Assembly (NCBI GenBank): GCA_945860915.1
Contig: CAMARR010000006.1
Coordinates: 97,087 to 161,086, forward strand
Source: Candidatus Kuenenia stuttgartensis
GTDB taxonomy: Bacteria; Planctomycetota; GCA-002687715; CAIWVZ01
DNA: 64,000 nt
Direction of reading: 5' to 3'
The notes beneath the pieces are model-generated. The model worked only from the letters and a program-made list of their open reading frames with translations. It was not told the origin of the DNA and did no database searches. Shown in pieces: positions 17,463 through 25,038 of this stretch; the first letter of the stretch is position 1; each line of letters opens with the position of its first letter. The translations under genes and the position numbers were made by a program.

Positions 17463-18677
17463 ATGACATCCGGGATCTACGACGCCGAGAACCTCATGTG
17501 GCAGGAAAAGGCGCGCAACGTTGCTGAGAAGGTCGTGCGCCCACTCGCCCGCAAGTACGACGAGCTCCAGCAATACCCTTGGGAGATCAAGGATGCGCTC
17601 GCCAACGAAGGACTCCTGTCGGTATGGATTCCGAAGGAATACGGCGGAGCCGGTGGCGGTGTGGCCAACCTCTGCATCGTGGTCGAAGAGCTCTCGCGGG
17701 CCTGCCCTGGGGTCGGGGTCCTCTTCGCGGTGAACGCCCTTGGCTCCTTCCCAATCATCATTTCCGGGACCGAAGAGCAGAAGCGCAAGTACCTGCCGAA
17801 GATCGCCGCAGGTGAGACGCTGATGTCCTTCTGCCTTTCGGAGAAGGAAGCCGGTTCTGACGCCGGTGCACTTCGCGTTCGTGGCATCCCCCAGCCTGAC
17901 GGGACGTTCAAAATCTACGGCGAGAAAAAGTGGACCACGAATGGCAGCGCTGCCAACTTGTTCACCGTCTTCGCGGTCACCGACCCGGAGAAGGGCTCGC
18001 GCGGCATGACTGCCTTCCTCGTTGAAAAGACCGACCCCGGATTCTCAATCGCGAAGGTCGAAGACAAGATGGGCATCCGATGCGTCCCCGTGGTTGAGAC
18101 GCGCTTCGATGGTGTCACGGTCGGACCAGATCGCCTCCTCGGTGGCAAGGCCGGGCTCGGCTTCAAGCACGCCATGCAGACGCTCGATCGCGCGCGGCCC
18201 GGCGTGGCGGCACAGGGTGTCGGGTGCGCCCAGGGCGCTATGGAGTACGCGCTGCGCTACACCACTCAGCGGATCCAATTTGGCGAACCTGTGTCATCCA
18301 AGCAGATGGTCCAAGGGATGCTCGCTGATATGGCGATGCAAGTCGAAGCAGCGCGGCAGCTAGTTCTCGCGGCAGCCCGAAGCCTCGATGCGGGCGACCC
18401 AAAGGGCTCGAAGTTGGCGGCCATGGCCAAGTGCTTCGCGACCGACGTCGCCATGAAGGTGTCAGTTGACGCCGTGCAGCTTTTCGGCGGCTACGGGTTC
18501 ATGAAGGACTACCCGATCGAGAAGTACATGCGCGACGCGAAGATCACTCAGATCTACGAAGGAACCAATCAAGTCCAACGCATGGTCATTGCACGCAACA
18601 TGATCAACGAATCCTCAAACTTCGCATTCCTAGATGCGTACATCCCGAAGGAATCGCAGTGGAAGTACGAAGGCTGA
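17463..18677 (+). CDS. Acyl-CoA dehydrogenase
   Basis: 404 residues from the ATG at 17463, which has GAAGGA just upstream; the earlier in-frame start at 17376 lies inside the terminator and is rejected. FAD enzyme that oxidises acyl-CoA to enoyl-CoA and passes electrons to ETF. Motifs: CLSEKEAGSDAG, KKWTTNGSAANLFTVFA, the FAD/dimer region GGYGFMKDYPIEKYMRDAKI and the catalytic Glu in IYEGTNQVQ. The catalytic Glu position fits short/medium-chain and butyryl-CoA type enzymes rather than isovaleryl type. Possible link with the branched-chain oxoacid pathway upstream is inference only. Confidence 0.93.
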   Translation: MTSGIYDAENLMWQEKARNVAEKVVRPLARKYDELQQYPWEIKDALANEGLLSVWIPKEYGGAGGGVANLCIVVEELSRACPGVGVLFAVNALGSFPIIISGTEEQKRKYLPKIAAGETLMSFCLSEKEAGSDAGALRVRGIPQPDGTFKIYGEKKWTTNGSAANLFTVFAVTDPEKGSRGMTAFLVEKTDPGFSIAKVEDKMGIRCVPVVETRFDGVTVGPDRLLGGKAGLGFKHAMQTLDRARPGVAAQGVGCAQGAMEYALRYTTQRIQFGEPVSSKQMVQGMLADMAMQVEAARQLVLAAARSLDAGDPKGSKLAAMAKCFATDVAMKVSVDAVQLFGGYGFMKDYPIEKYMRDAKITQIYEGTNQVQRMVIARNMINESSNFAFLDAYIPKESQWKYEG

Positions 18678-18692
18678 TCCGAATCGAGGCCA

Positions 18693-19529
18693 TCAGCCGC
18701 AGGCGATGAACTCGACCTGCACCTTGTGCGGGATGATCCCCGCTTCGGCGGCGCGGTCCAGCAACAACTGGACCGCGTGCTGCGTTTCAGGAGGCAACTC
18801 GACCGTCTGGTCGTTGACATACATGCCGACGAACGCATCAGCCTTGGAGCGATCGAGGCCACGTCCGAATCCCATCGCATAGCTAAGCGCTTCGTCACGG
18901 TGCTCAAGGCCCAACGTGATGGAACGCTTCAGCGCCGATGCCACTTGCCCCAGAGTGGGTTGACCCATGTCGCGCCGGATGGCATTGCCCCCTAAAGGTA
19001 GAGGAAGTCCAGTTTCGTCGAACCACCATTCACCGAGGTCTCGAACTAGGTGGAAACCTTCCTCCTCGTAGGTGAGCTGCCCCTCGTGAATGATCACTCC
19101 CGCATCAACCTCGCCTCGCTTCACCGCAGCACCAACTTCTGCGAAGTCCATGGCAACCGGAATGCAGTTGGGTTGCCAGAGTCTCAGAACCAAATAAGCG
19201 GTGGTGAGCTCACCAGGATGGGCGATTCGCTTGCCCTTCAGGCTGCCCTGCGTGTGGGCAACAGTTGACACGACCCGCGGGCCGTACTTCTCGCCGATCG
19301 AAGCTCCGGACAAGAGCAACGCATAGTCATGATGCAGGTAGGCGTACGCGTGGAACGAAATCGCTGTGATGTCGTAGATCTTCGAGAACGCAGCCTTGTT
19401 CAGCGATTGAATATCCGAAAGGACGTGGCGGAACTTGAGCCCAGGCGTCGGGAACCGCTCGTGAGCGAGTGCCCAAAACATGAACGCATCATCGGCATCG
19501 GGGCTATGGGCGACTGTGATCTCTCGCAT
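18693..19529 (-). CDS. mqnD: 1,4-Dihydroxy-6-naphthoate synthase (futalosine pathway of menaquinone)
   Basis: 278 residues. MqnD converts cyclic dehypoxanthine futalosine to 1,4-dihydroxy-6-naphthoate. The N-terminus ITVAHSPDADDAFMFWAL and the segments DIQSLNKAAF, DITAISFHAYAYL and GPRVVS are characteristic of the MqnD family, which has a periplasmic-binding-protein-like fold. It indicates menaquinone synthesis by the futalosine route rather than MenA-F. The other mqn genes are not in the window. It is convergent with the acyl-CoA dehydrogenase gene, 15 bp apart. Confidence 0.92.
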   Translation of the reverse strand: MREITVAHSPDADDAFMFWALAHERFPTPGLKFRHVLSDIQSLNKAAFSKIYDITAISFHAYAYLHHDYALLLSGASIGEKYGPRVVSTVAHTQGSLKGKRIAHPGELTTAYLVLRLWQPNCIPVAMDFAEVGAAVKRGEVDAGVIIHEGQLTYEEEGFHLVRDLGEWWFDETGLPLPLGGNAIRRDMGQPTLGQVASALKRSITLGLEHRDEALSYAMGFGRGLDRSKADAFVGMYVNDQTVELPPETQHAVQLLLDRAAEAGIIPHKVQVEFIACG

Positions 19530-19565
19530 CTGGTGTCCCTGCGCTTTGCTTCACGCTACATGACG

Positions 19566-19596
19566 AAGGGGAGCCCCCCAACGAAGGACTCCCCTT
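19566..19596 (-). terminator. Hairpin downstream of the H1-like gene
   Basis: AAGGGGAG and CTCCCCTT give an 8-bp stem. A second small stem, ATTCCT/AGGAAT, lies at 19601-19617 next to the stop codon. No strong T-run, so termination efficiency is uncertain. Confidence 0.45.
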
Positions 19597-19616
19597 CCTC
19601 ATTCCTTAGTTAGGAA

Positions 19617-20204
19617 TCAATCGTCGTCGTAGCCAAACTCGTCGTCGCTGCCGAACGATGGGCCGTCGTCTGGCGCAGCGTCATCGTCGTCATCTTCTTC
19701 ACTCTCGCCAGTCCACTTCGGACCTTCGTCATCCGAGTCATCGGCGCTGCCATGTCCGACCGCATCGTCGTCATCTAGTTCTTCTTCGGCTTTGGAAGGC
19801 TTCGGCGGTGCCTTGGACTTCGATGAAGCCTTGGCCTTGGGTTTTGAAGACGGCGGAGCCTTGGAAGACCCTGACGGCGTTGCCTGTGCCATGTCGGAGG
19901 CCACCGGTGCGGCGCTCGTGACCTTCTTGGCTTCGGGCTTCGGGCTCGCGAGCTTCTTGGGCTCTACTTTTGCCGGAACGGCCTTTACAGCCGGTGCCTT
20001 CTTGGGCTCGGCCTTCGGCGCGGGCTTAGCAGCCGGTGCCTTCTTCGCCGGAGGCGCGGCCTTCTTCGAAGCCTTCGCAACCGGAGGCGCCGCCTTCGGC
20101 GCGGCCTTCTTCAAAGATTTCGCTGGTGACTTGGATGCCGGTTTTGCCGCTTTGGATGCGGGCTTCGCCGGAGCCTTCTTTACGGGCTTTTTTGATGCGG
20201 CCAT
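19617..20204 (-). CDS. Histone H1-like basic protein with acidic tail
   Basis: 195 residues from the ATG at 20204, which has GGGAG 8 nt upstream. The N-terminal 130 residues are a Lys/Ala/Pro repeat tract (KKPVKKAPAKPASKAAKP and similar), like bacterial H1-type DNA-compacting proteins. The last 60 residues are strongly acidic and Gly/Ser-rich (EEELDDDDAVGHGSADDSDD, SEEDDDDDAAPDDG). The two ends have opposite charge, so the tail could shield the basic part or bind other proteins. Such low-complexity proteins are common in Planctomycetota and Chlamydiae. The DNA-binding role is inferred from composition, with no folded domain visible. Confidence 0.75.
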   Translation of the reverse strand: MAASKKPVKKAPAKPASKAAKPASKSPAKSLKKAAPKAAPPVAKASKKAAPPAKKAPAAKPAPKAEPKKAPAVKAVPAKVEPKKLASPKPEAKKVTSAAPVASDMAQATPSGSSKAPPSSKPKAKASSKSKAPPKPSKAEEELDDDDAVGHGSADDSDDEGPKWTGESEEDDDDDAAPDDGPSFGSDDEFGYDDD

Positions 20205-20290
20205 ATGTGATTTCTCCCGAGTGATCCCGATCTGCACGCACGGCAGAGGGGCAACCGTCCGCGGGGAGCCTACGCAGTCTGAGAATCCCG

Positions 20291-20746
20291 TCAACCGTCG
20301 ACTTCAGAAGGGACCGGAACCTCGAATTTTGCGAAGGCCTGTCGGAGGTCCTCAGGAACGGGTTCCGGGGCAAAACGCTCAAGGCCGACACAGGTAACGA
20401 CATGCTGGACCCTTGCCCGGATCGTAGTCTCTCCGACCGCCCTCACTAGGTAAACTAGCCCGACACTGGTTCGCCCGATCCGTGTGACGTGCATCGCGAT
20501 ATCGAGGGTAATCCCATAGGGCATCGTTTTCATGAAATCCGCCGCAATATGCACCGTTGGGAAGCCCAATTTCCGCTGTGAAAGCAATCGTTCGTAGTGC
20601 TGCCCAGAGTGCTCCTCAAACCACGCTTCCAGGGTGGAATGGCAGAGATGAAACAGATTGGGGAAATAGAGAATTCGTGCCCAATCGACCTCGCCAAACG
20701 TCAGTAGGAACTGCTTTCGATACGGGCCCTGCAAATCGGCTTTCAT
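20291..20746 (-). CDS. Acyl-CoA thioesterase, hotdog fold (4HBT type)
   Basis: 151 residues from the ATG at 20746. Start choice is decided by an AGGAGAG ribosome site and a 4-bp ATGA overlap with the upstream gene. The sequence FLLTFGEVDWARILYFPNLFHLCHSTLEAWF (two helices of the hotdog core) has the Asp of the DxxxHxxY-type family site in EVDWARILYFP, with His replaced by Ile/Leu nearby, so the catalytic set is not the strict 4-hydroxybenzoyl-CoA one. It probably hydrolyses an acyl- or aryl-CoA in the cytoplasm. Translationally coupled to the cysteine hydrolase gene. Confidence 0.8.
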   Translation of the reverse strand: MKADLQGPYRKQFLLTFGEVDWARILYFPNLFHLCHSTLEAWFEEHSGQHYERLLSQRKLGFPTVHIAADFMKTMPYGITLDIAMHVTRIGRTSVGLVYLVRAVGETTIRARVQHVVTCVGLERFAPEPVPEDLRQAFAKFEVPVPSEVDG

Positions 20747-21306
20747 GCCCTCTCCTTGCGTGCAGATTTCACTAATTCCTGGACTTCCTTGAACCGGGGG
20801 TGACGTGCGTCGGCCATCCAATCGAATACGGAGGCCTCAAAGGTCGTCGCGATCACGCCGGCCGCCGCCATGCGGGCTCGTCCCGCGTGCCCTCCGACGT
20901 CATTTCCGGCGCCGATGGCATCCAGCGCAATATGCACCGTGTACCCGCGGCCAACGAGGTCGAGTGCCGTCTGAGCGATACAAACGTGTGTCTCGATGCC
21001 TACGATTACCACGTGATTGGCATCCGTGCTTCGAATCGCTGCAATGAAGCTCGGTTCACCACATGCCGAAAATGATGCCTTCTCGATCGGACGGAATGTT
21101 GTGCACGCCCCGACGATTCGCGGGTCGGTCGGGCCAAGGCCCTTCGGATACTGCTCCGTCACAATCACAGGAACATCAAGAAGTTCGGCTGCACGAATGA
21201 GCCTAGAGGCTTGAGCAACGAGCCGATCGCCATCCACGATCGTCGGAATAAGGCGCTCTTGGATGTCGACCACGACGAGAACCGATCGATCGCGTGGGAG
21301 GATCAT
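20743..21306 (-). CDS. Isochorismatase-family cysteine hydrolase
   Basis: 187 residues from the ATG at 21306 (MILPRDRS); ATG at 21324 is an alternative, and neither has an obvious ribosome site. The catalytic triad of the family is visible: Asp in VVVDIQERL, Lys in IEKASFSAC and Cys in GIETHVCIAQTA. Members hydrolyse small amides such as nicotinamide or N-carbamoyl compounds, or isochorismate; the close match to the YcaC/ISOC1-like group suggests a housekeeping amidase, not menaquinone synthesis. It ends overlapping the thioesterase start. Confidence 0.85.
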   Translation of the reverse strand: MILPRDRSVLVVVDIQERLIPTIVDGDRLVAQASRLIRAAELLDVPVIVTEQYPKGLGPTDPRIVGACTTFRPIEKASFSACGEPSFIAAIRSTDANHVVIVGIETHVCIAQTALDLVGRGYTVHIALDAIGAGNDVGGHAGRARMAAAGVIATTFEASVFDWMADARHPRFKEVQELVKSARKERA

Positions 21307-21352
21307 GGGGTGGCGCGCATCCATGATGGAATGGTACGTAGAATGGCGACGC

Positions 21353-22324
21353 ATGAGCACTGAACTTCAGAAACCGGGGCTGTCGTGGTCTCGATCGCGA
21401 AGCACGCTTTTTCATGCGTGCAACCGGCAGTACTTCTACAAGTACCACCTCTCGTGGAACGGGTGGGACTATTCAGCGGAGGAACGACGACGGTTGGCGT
21501 ACCGATTGTCGAAAATGACGTCGTTTCCACTTCTCGCTGGAATTGCGGCTCACGAGTCGATACGACAGTTGCTTTGCTCCATTCGTGATGGCGTGCCGCT
21601 TAAGCAACACCCTGTCGACCTAGCAAAGGACATGATTCGTCGTGTCAAAGACGGCGCGGTTAGCAAGGGGTGGCTCCGCCGGCCCAAGGCACACCCACCG
21701 CTCGAAGAGTATTACTACCTCGGCGAGCCTTCGCTTCTAGTCCGTGAGAAGTACTGGAAGGTCGCTCGCACGGCCATCTCTGCGTTCATGGAGTCCTCTC
21801 TATTCCGTTGGATAAAATCCACAGACCCGAGCACTTGGCTGGCGGTTGACGAACCTCTGAACTTTGACGATCCCGAAGTATTCGAGATCGACGGCTGCCG
21901 AGTCTGGTCGCGACCAGATTTTGCCCTGAAGTGGCGCGACTTCTGCGTCATTTTTGATTGGAAGACCGGCGGGCCGAAGCCCGACGATCAGATCCAGCTT
22001 CAGTCCTATGCGCTCCACGCTCGCGCGTGCTGGGGATTTGAGCCCCGAAAGATACGGACGGTCGCGGTCTATCTAGGCGAACACGGTTCGTCGCGACACG
22101 CATTCAAGGTGACCGAAGAGTCTCTCGCGGCCGTCGAATCAAGGATTCGACATGATTTGCATGTCATGCGCCTTGCCGAAGCCGGCGGCGACGTCGAATC
22201 TCAGTGGTCATTGGCCCACGATGCCCACTCTTGCACTAACTGCTTCTTCCGCGAGGTATGTCCTGCGGTGATGGCGATCCCCGCCCATCTCAGGATGGAA
22301 AACAACCACGGCACGGTTAACTAG
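21353..22324 (+). CDS. PD-(D/E)XK nuclease of the RecB/Cas4/AddB type with Fe-S cysteines
   Basis: 323 residues from the ATG at 21353. The nuclease core is visible: a His in GIAAHESIR, the Asp in SRPDFALKW, the DWK of VIFDWKTGGPK (the D-x-K pair of the motif) and QLQSYALHA (motif with Q and Y, as in RecB). Cys23 (FHACNRQYFYKY) and three C-terminal cysteines at 294, 297 and 303 (CTNCFFREVC) match the 4Fe-4S staple of Cas4 and AddB. No helicase, cas gene or CRISPR is near. It is probably a DNA repair or end-processing exonuclease. Alternative: domain of an unrecognised defence system. Confidence 0.85.
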   Translation: MSTELQKPGLSWSRSRSTLFHACNRQYFYKYHLSWNGWDYSAEERRRLAYRLSKMTSFPLLAGIAAHESIRQLLCSIRDGVPLKQHPVDLAKDMIRRVKDGAVSKGWLRRPKAHPPLEEYYYLGEPSLLVREKYWKVARTAISAFMESSLFRWIKSTDPSTWLAVDEPLNFDDPEVFEIDGCRVWSRPDFALKWRDFCVIFDWKTGGPKPDDQIQLQSYALHARACWGFEPRKIRTVAVYLGEHGSSRHAFKVTEESLAAVESRIRHDLHVMRLAEAGGDVESQWSLAHDAHSCTNCFFREVCPAVMAIPAHLRMENNHGTVN

Positions 22325-22371
22325 CATGATCCCTTTGCTTCCCGTGAATTGAATGAAATGATGAACCACCC

Positions 22372-22668
22372 ATGAAACTCCGAGACTTCGTCACCAACGA
22401 GAAAATCGCGCTCAATCTCAAAGGCCGTGAACACCTGCCCATCTGGGACACCGAACTCACCGACGACGACGTCATGAAACTCAGTGACACGTCCTATCTC
22501 GGGAAAATCGAAGATGAGCACAAAGAAATGCAAGCATGGTCACTCGCGCGTTACGCAAATGCGAAGTACGAGCCCAAGGCCATGACCAAACGCACTGGCA
22601 TTCCAGAAGTCCATATCTGGGCCTTTTGGGCTCTGAACGGATCGCGGGGACAAGGCCTCTATTCGTAG
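22372..22668 (+). CDS. Small protein of unknown function
   Basis: 98 residues, 47 nt after the nuclease gene on the same strand. I do not recognise the family. It is soluble, rich in charged residues (LTDDDVMKLSDTSYLGKIED, EHKEMQAWSLARY) with helix-like pattern and a Trp/Phe-rich tail (HIWAFWALNG). No signal peptide. It ends 10 nt before the convergent phoU gene. The ribosome site is weak. It could be a partner of the nuclease, based only on adjacency. Confidence 0.55.
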   Translation: MKLRDFVTNEKIALNLKGREHLPIWDTELTDDDVMKLSDTSYLGKIEDEHKEMQAWSLARYANAKYEPKAMTKRTGIPEVHIWAFWALNGSRGQGLYS

Positions 22669-22678
22669 CGAACCTAAC

Positions 22679-23353
22679 TCAAGGGCCGGTTCTACGGGCG
22701 AGCGAAGGATGCCGGATGATGTTCCCATCTACTGCGTAGACCACGTCTTCAGCCACATTGGTAGCGAGGTCGGCACATCGTTCGAGGTTCTTCAGAACGA
22801 CAATCATGTCTAGCCCGGCACTGAGGTCCTTAGGATTGGCGCGAATCTGAGCCTCAATCCCCTCGCAGAGAGTGCGATAGAGATCATCAACGAGGCGGTC
22901 GGAGCGGCACACTTCCAATGCCTTCTCCTTATCCAATTCAATAAGCGCGTCGAGAGCCTTGCGAACCATGTCCATCGCCTTCTCGGCGAGAGTGTGCATC
23001 CCAAGTCGCATCCCAGGCGTCGACCGGTCGCGCAATCTGAGCGCGCGCTCGGCGATGTTCACCGCCTGATCCGCCATGCGCTCGAGGTCATTGTTGATTT
23101 TAAGCAATGCCGCAACGAAGCGCAGTGGGAGCGCCACTGGTTGATAGAGCGCGAGTATCTTGAGGCATTCCTCTTCGGTTTCGACTTCGTAGGAGTCAAC
23201 GGCACTATCGCGATCAATGACCCAACGCGCCGCATCGGAATCGTTCTCTTCAACGCTTCGGACTGACTCACGAAGCATCTCCTCGACCATGGCGCCGGTT
23301 GTCAGGATTCGCTTCTTAAGCGCAGTCATTTCACGATCGAAGTGCTTGGTCAT
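22679..23353 (-). CDS. phoU: Phosphate transport regulator PhoU
   Basis: 224 residues, usual length. PhoU links the Pst transporter to the PhoR kinase and represses the Pho response when phosphate is plentiful. Two three-helix PhoU repeats are visible, each with the metal-binding ExxxD-type pattern (LKINNDLERMADQAVNIAE and LKNLERCADLATNVAED). The gene lies apart from pst but next to Pho-type porin genes and phoR-phoB, all on the same strand. Confidence 0.95.
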   Translation of the reverse strand: MTKHFDREMTALKKRILTTGAMVEEMLRESVRSVEENDSDAARWVIDRDSAVDSYEVETEEECLKILALYQPVALPLRFVAALLKINNDLERMADQAVNIAERALRLRDRSTPGMRLGMHTLAEKAMDMVRKALDALIELDKEKALEVCRSDRLVDDLYRTLCEGIEAQIRANPKDLSAGLDMIVVLKNLERCADLATNVAEDVVYAVDGNIIRHPSLARRTGP

Positions 23354-23403
23354 CGGAACTCCTCAACGCCATATCGTGCTGAACTTGGGCCAAGAACCAA
23401 GGG

Positions 23404-23436
23404 GCGCGCCACCCGGGATGGCCCCGAATGGCGCGC
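23404..23436 (-). terminator. Hairpin between the porin gene and phoU
   Basis: GCGCGCCA and TGGCGCGC form an 8-bp perfect stem with a 17-nt loop containing a further CCGGG/CCCCG-type pairing. It lies 24 nt after the porin stop. On the plus strand it is followed by TTT; on the minus strand by CCCTTGG. Could terminate or attenuate porin transcripts before phoU. Confidence 0.45.
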
Positions 23437-23459
23437 TTTGGCATCGCGGGTGTCGCTTT

Positions 23460-24944
23460 TCAGAAGATCAATTGGAACTGGAGGCGGAATCGCAACTCGT
23501 CGACATTGGATGCTGCCGCGACATTGTGATCCTCGACCTTGCCGAAATCGGCCTGCAATTTGCAGTTATGGTCGTTCCAGTACCAACCGACCACGATGAG
23601 CCACTCCCGGATGTTGTCCTTGGAAATGCTTGTAGTGGCGGTCGTCCCGTCGAAATCCACCTCGCTCCATCGAAACCCGATGTCGAGTTTCTGCGGAATG
23701 ATGCAGTATCCGAGCTGGGCGAAGTAGCCGGTCGTCTCGATATCGCCATACGACGTGGTTACCGGCGGGCCACCAGCCGTCAGATTGCGCTGGCCGCTCT
23801 CGCGCCAGTGAGCCTCGCCGGTAAAGAACCAGCCGTCCCACATCGCGGTGACGTCAGCTCCGAGCGATGTTTGATCGAAGGTATCGCCGTCAGCGCGACG
23901 GTTGTCATCCGAGTGATACCAGGCGTTCGCCCCGATCGCGAAGAGGAACTGGCCTCGTTCGTCCTCGGGACGAAGATCCGCCTGTGCGTAGGGAACTCCG
24001 CCGTTCGGATTCCAAGCAACGCGTGCGTTGTAAAGCAATCCGTTGTCGTCGTTGGCGACATTCTCACCTTCAAGGTAGGCCATCCCTGCGACGTTGCCGC
24101 CGTTAAACGCGCCGGCGTACCACTCGAAGAGGTCCTCTTTCTCACCACCAAGCGAACCCCAAACCGAGAGGCCGGGGGCGCGACCTGGCGCGAACCACGA
24201 GTCGGTGGGTGAACGATCAACAAACTCCATTCGTCCAGACGATGTCATCTGTTGGCGCGAGTATTGGACTTTGTACTGACCGAACTTGACATTGAGCGCC
24301 TTGTCGTCCGTGACCTGGTAGTCAAGGTAGGCATCCTTCAATTCGGAGAGCCGATTCGCGTTCGGTTTGGTCGACGAGAATTGGACGCCGTTGTAGGAAG
24401 TTCCACTCACACCGGTCGCTTGGTCGCCGGCGACATCGAATTGAAGTTCGTACTTCAGCTTCGGGTCAAATGCGACGCCCTTCAGCCAAAGTCGCATACG
24501 GGACACGGAGAAGTCCATGCGATCGGCCTCTGGATCCGCCGCAGTACCTGCCGGCACGCCGTTCGTCTTATTCTCGAATCCGTCGTATGTCATGCGGACT
24601 TGGACGCGACCACCAACCGCCATGGAGAAATTCTTGTCCGCGGTGGTGAAGGTAAATCCGGTACCAGGCTTGTAGCCGACCTTCGGCGCGTCCTGAGCCG
24701 CACGCGCCACCATTTCTTCGATCTTAGTGTCGACGTTGCGATCGAGGTCCGCAGATTCGCGAAGCTCCGTTTCTAGCTTCCTGAGTTCGCCAAACTCCGA
24801 TGCGCTGATGACGCCTCGCTGACGCAATATTTCGAGCAGACGTCCGTCTACCGAACGGCCACCTTGGTCCTGCGCAGCGGAGGCCCCTGCGACAACCACA
24901 AGGGCGACAACGCCCAATCCGATCCTTGATGTGTTCTTCAACAT
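23460..24944 (-). CDS. Phosphate-selective porin of the OprO/OprP type (copy 1)
   Basis: 494 residues with signal peptide. A short conserved periplasmic segment (VDGRLLEILRQRGVISASEFGELRKLE) precedes a 16-strand-type barrel with FNVRAGQFKVQYSR-like motifs (here LNVKFGQYKVQYSRQQM), PGLSVWGSLGG and AWYHSDDNRRADGDTF, ending in LRFQLIF with terminal Phe. In the OprO/P family this barrel takes up phosphate or polyphosphate across the outer membrane. Location in the Pho island and a CTTAA-type repeat upstream support the role. It is about half identical by eye with the neighbouring copy. Confidence 0.88.
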   Translation of the reverse strand: MLKNTSRIGLGVVALVVVAGASAAQDQGGRSVDGRLLEILRQRGVISASEFGELRKLETELRESADLDRNVDTKIEEMVARAAQDAPKVGYKPGTGFTFTTADKNFSMAVGGRVQVRMTYDGFENKTNGVPAGTAADPEADRMDFSVSRMRLWLKGVAFDPKLKYELQFDVAGDQATGVSGTSYNGVQFSSTKPNANRLSELKDAYLDYQVTDDKALNVKFGQYKVQYSRQQMTSSGRMEFVDRSPTDSWFAPGRAPGLSVWGSLGGEKEDLFEWYAGAFNGGNVAGMAYLEGENVANDDNGLLYNARVAWNPNGGVPYAQADLRPEDERGQFLFAIGANAWYHSDDNRRADGDTFDQTSLGADVTAMWDGWFFTGEAHWRESGQRNLTAGGPPVTTSYGDIETTGYFAQLGYCIIPQKLDIGFRWSEVDFDGTTATTSISKDNIREWLIVVGWYWNDHNCKLQADFGKVEDHNVAAASNVDELRFRLQFQLIF

Positions 24945-24999
24945 TGAGTGCTTCTCCCCCGACCAACTAGCCGGTTAGACGCAGGATCGCACCTGAACA

Positions 25000-25026
25000 A
25001 TAAGGCCATGTTAAGACACGCTTAAG
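25000..25026 (-). promoter_or_regulatory. Candidate Pho box upstream of porin copy 1
   Basis: On the minus strand CTTAA, CTTAA and CTTAT start at 25026, 25015 and 25004, exactly 11 bp apart. This fits the PhoB/PhoP-family pattern of direct repeats on one face of the helix, close to the cyanobacterial (C/T)TTAA(C/T) and Bacillus TT(A/C/T)ACA forms. It lies about 60-80 bp upstream of the porin start. Confidence 0.6.
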
Positions 25027-25038
25027 CAGGCGCAAGTA

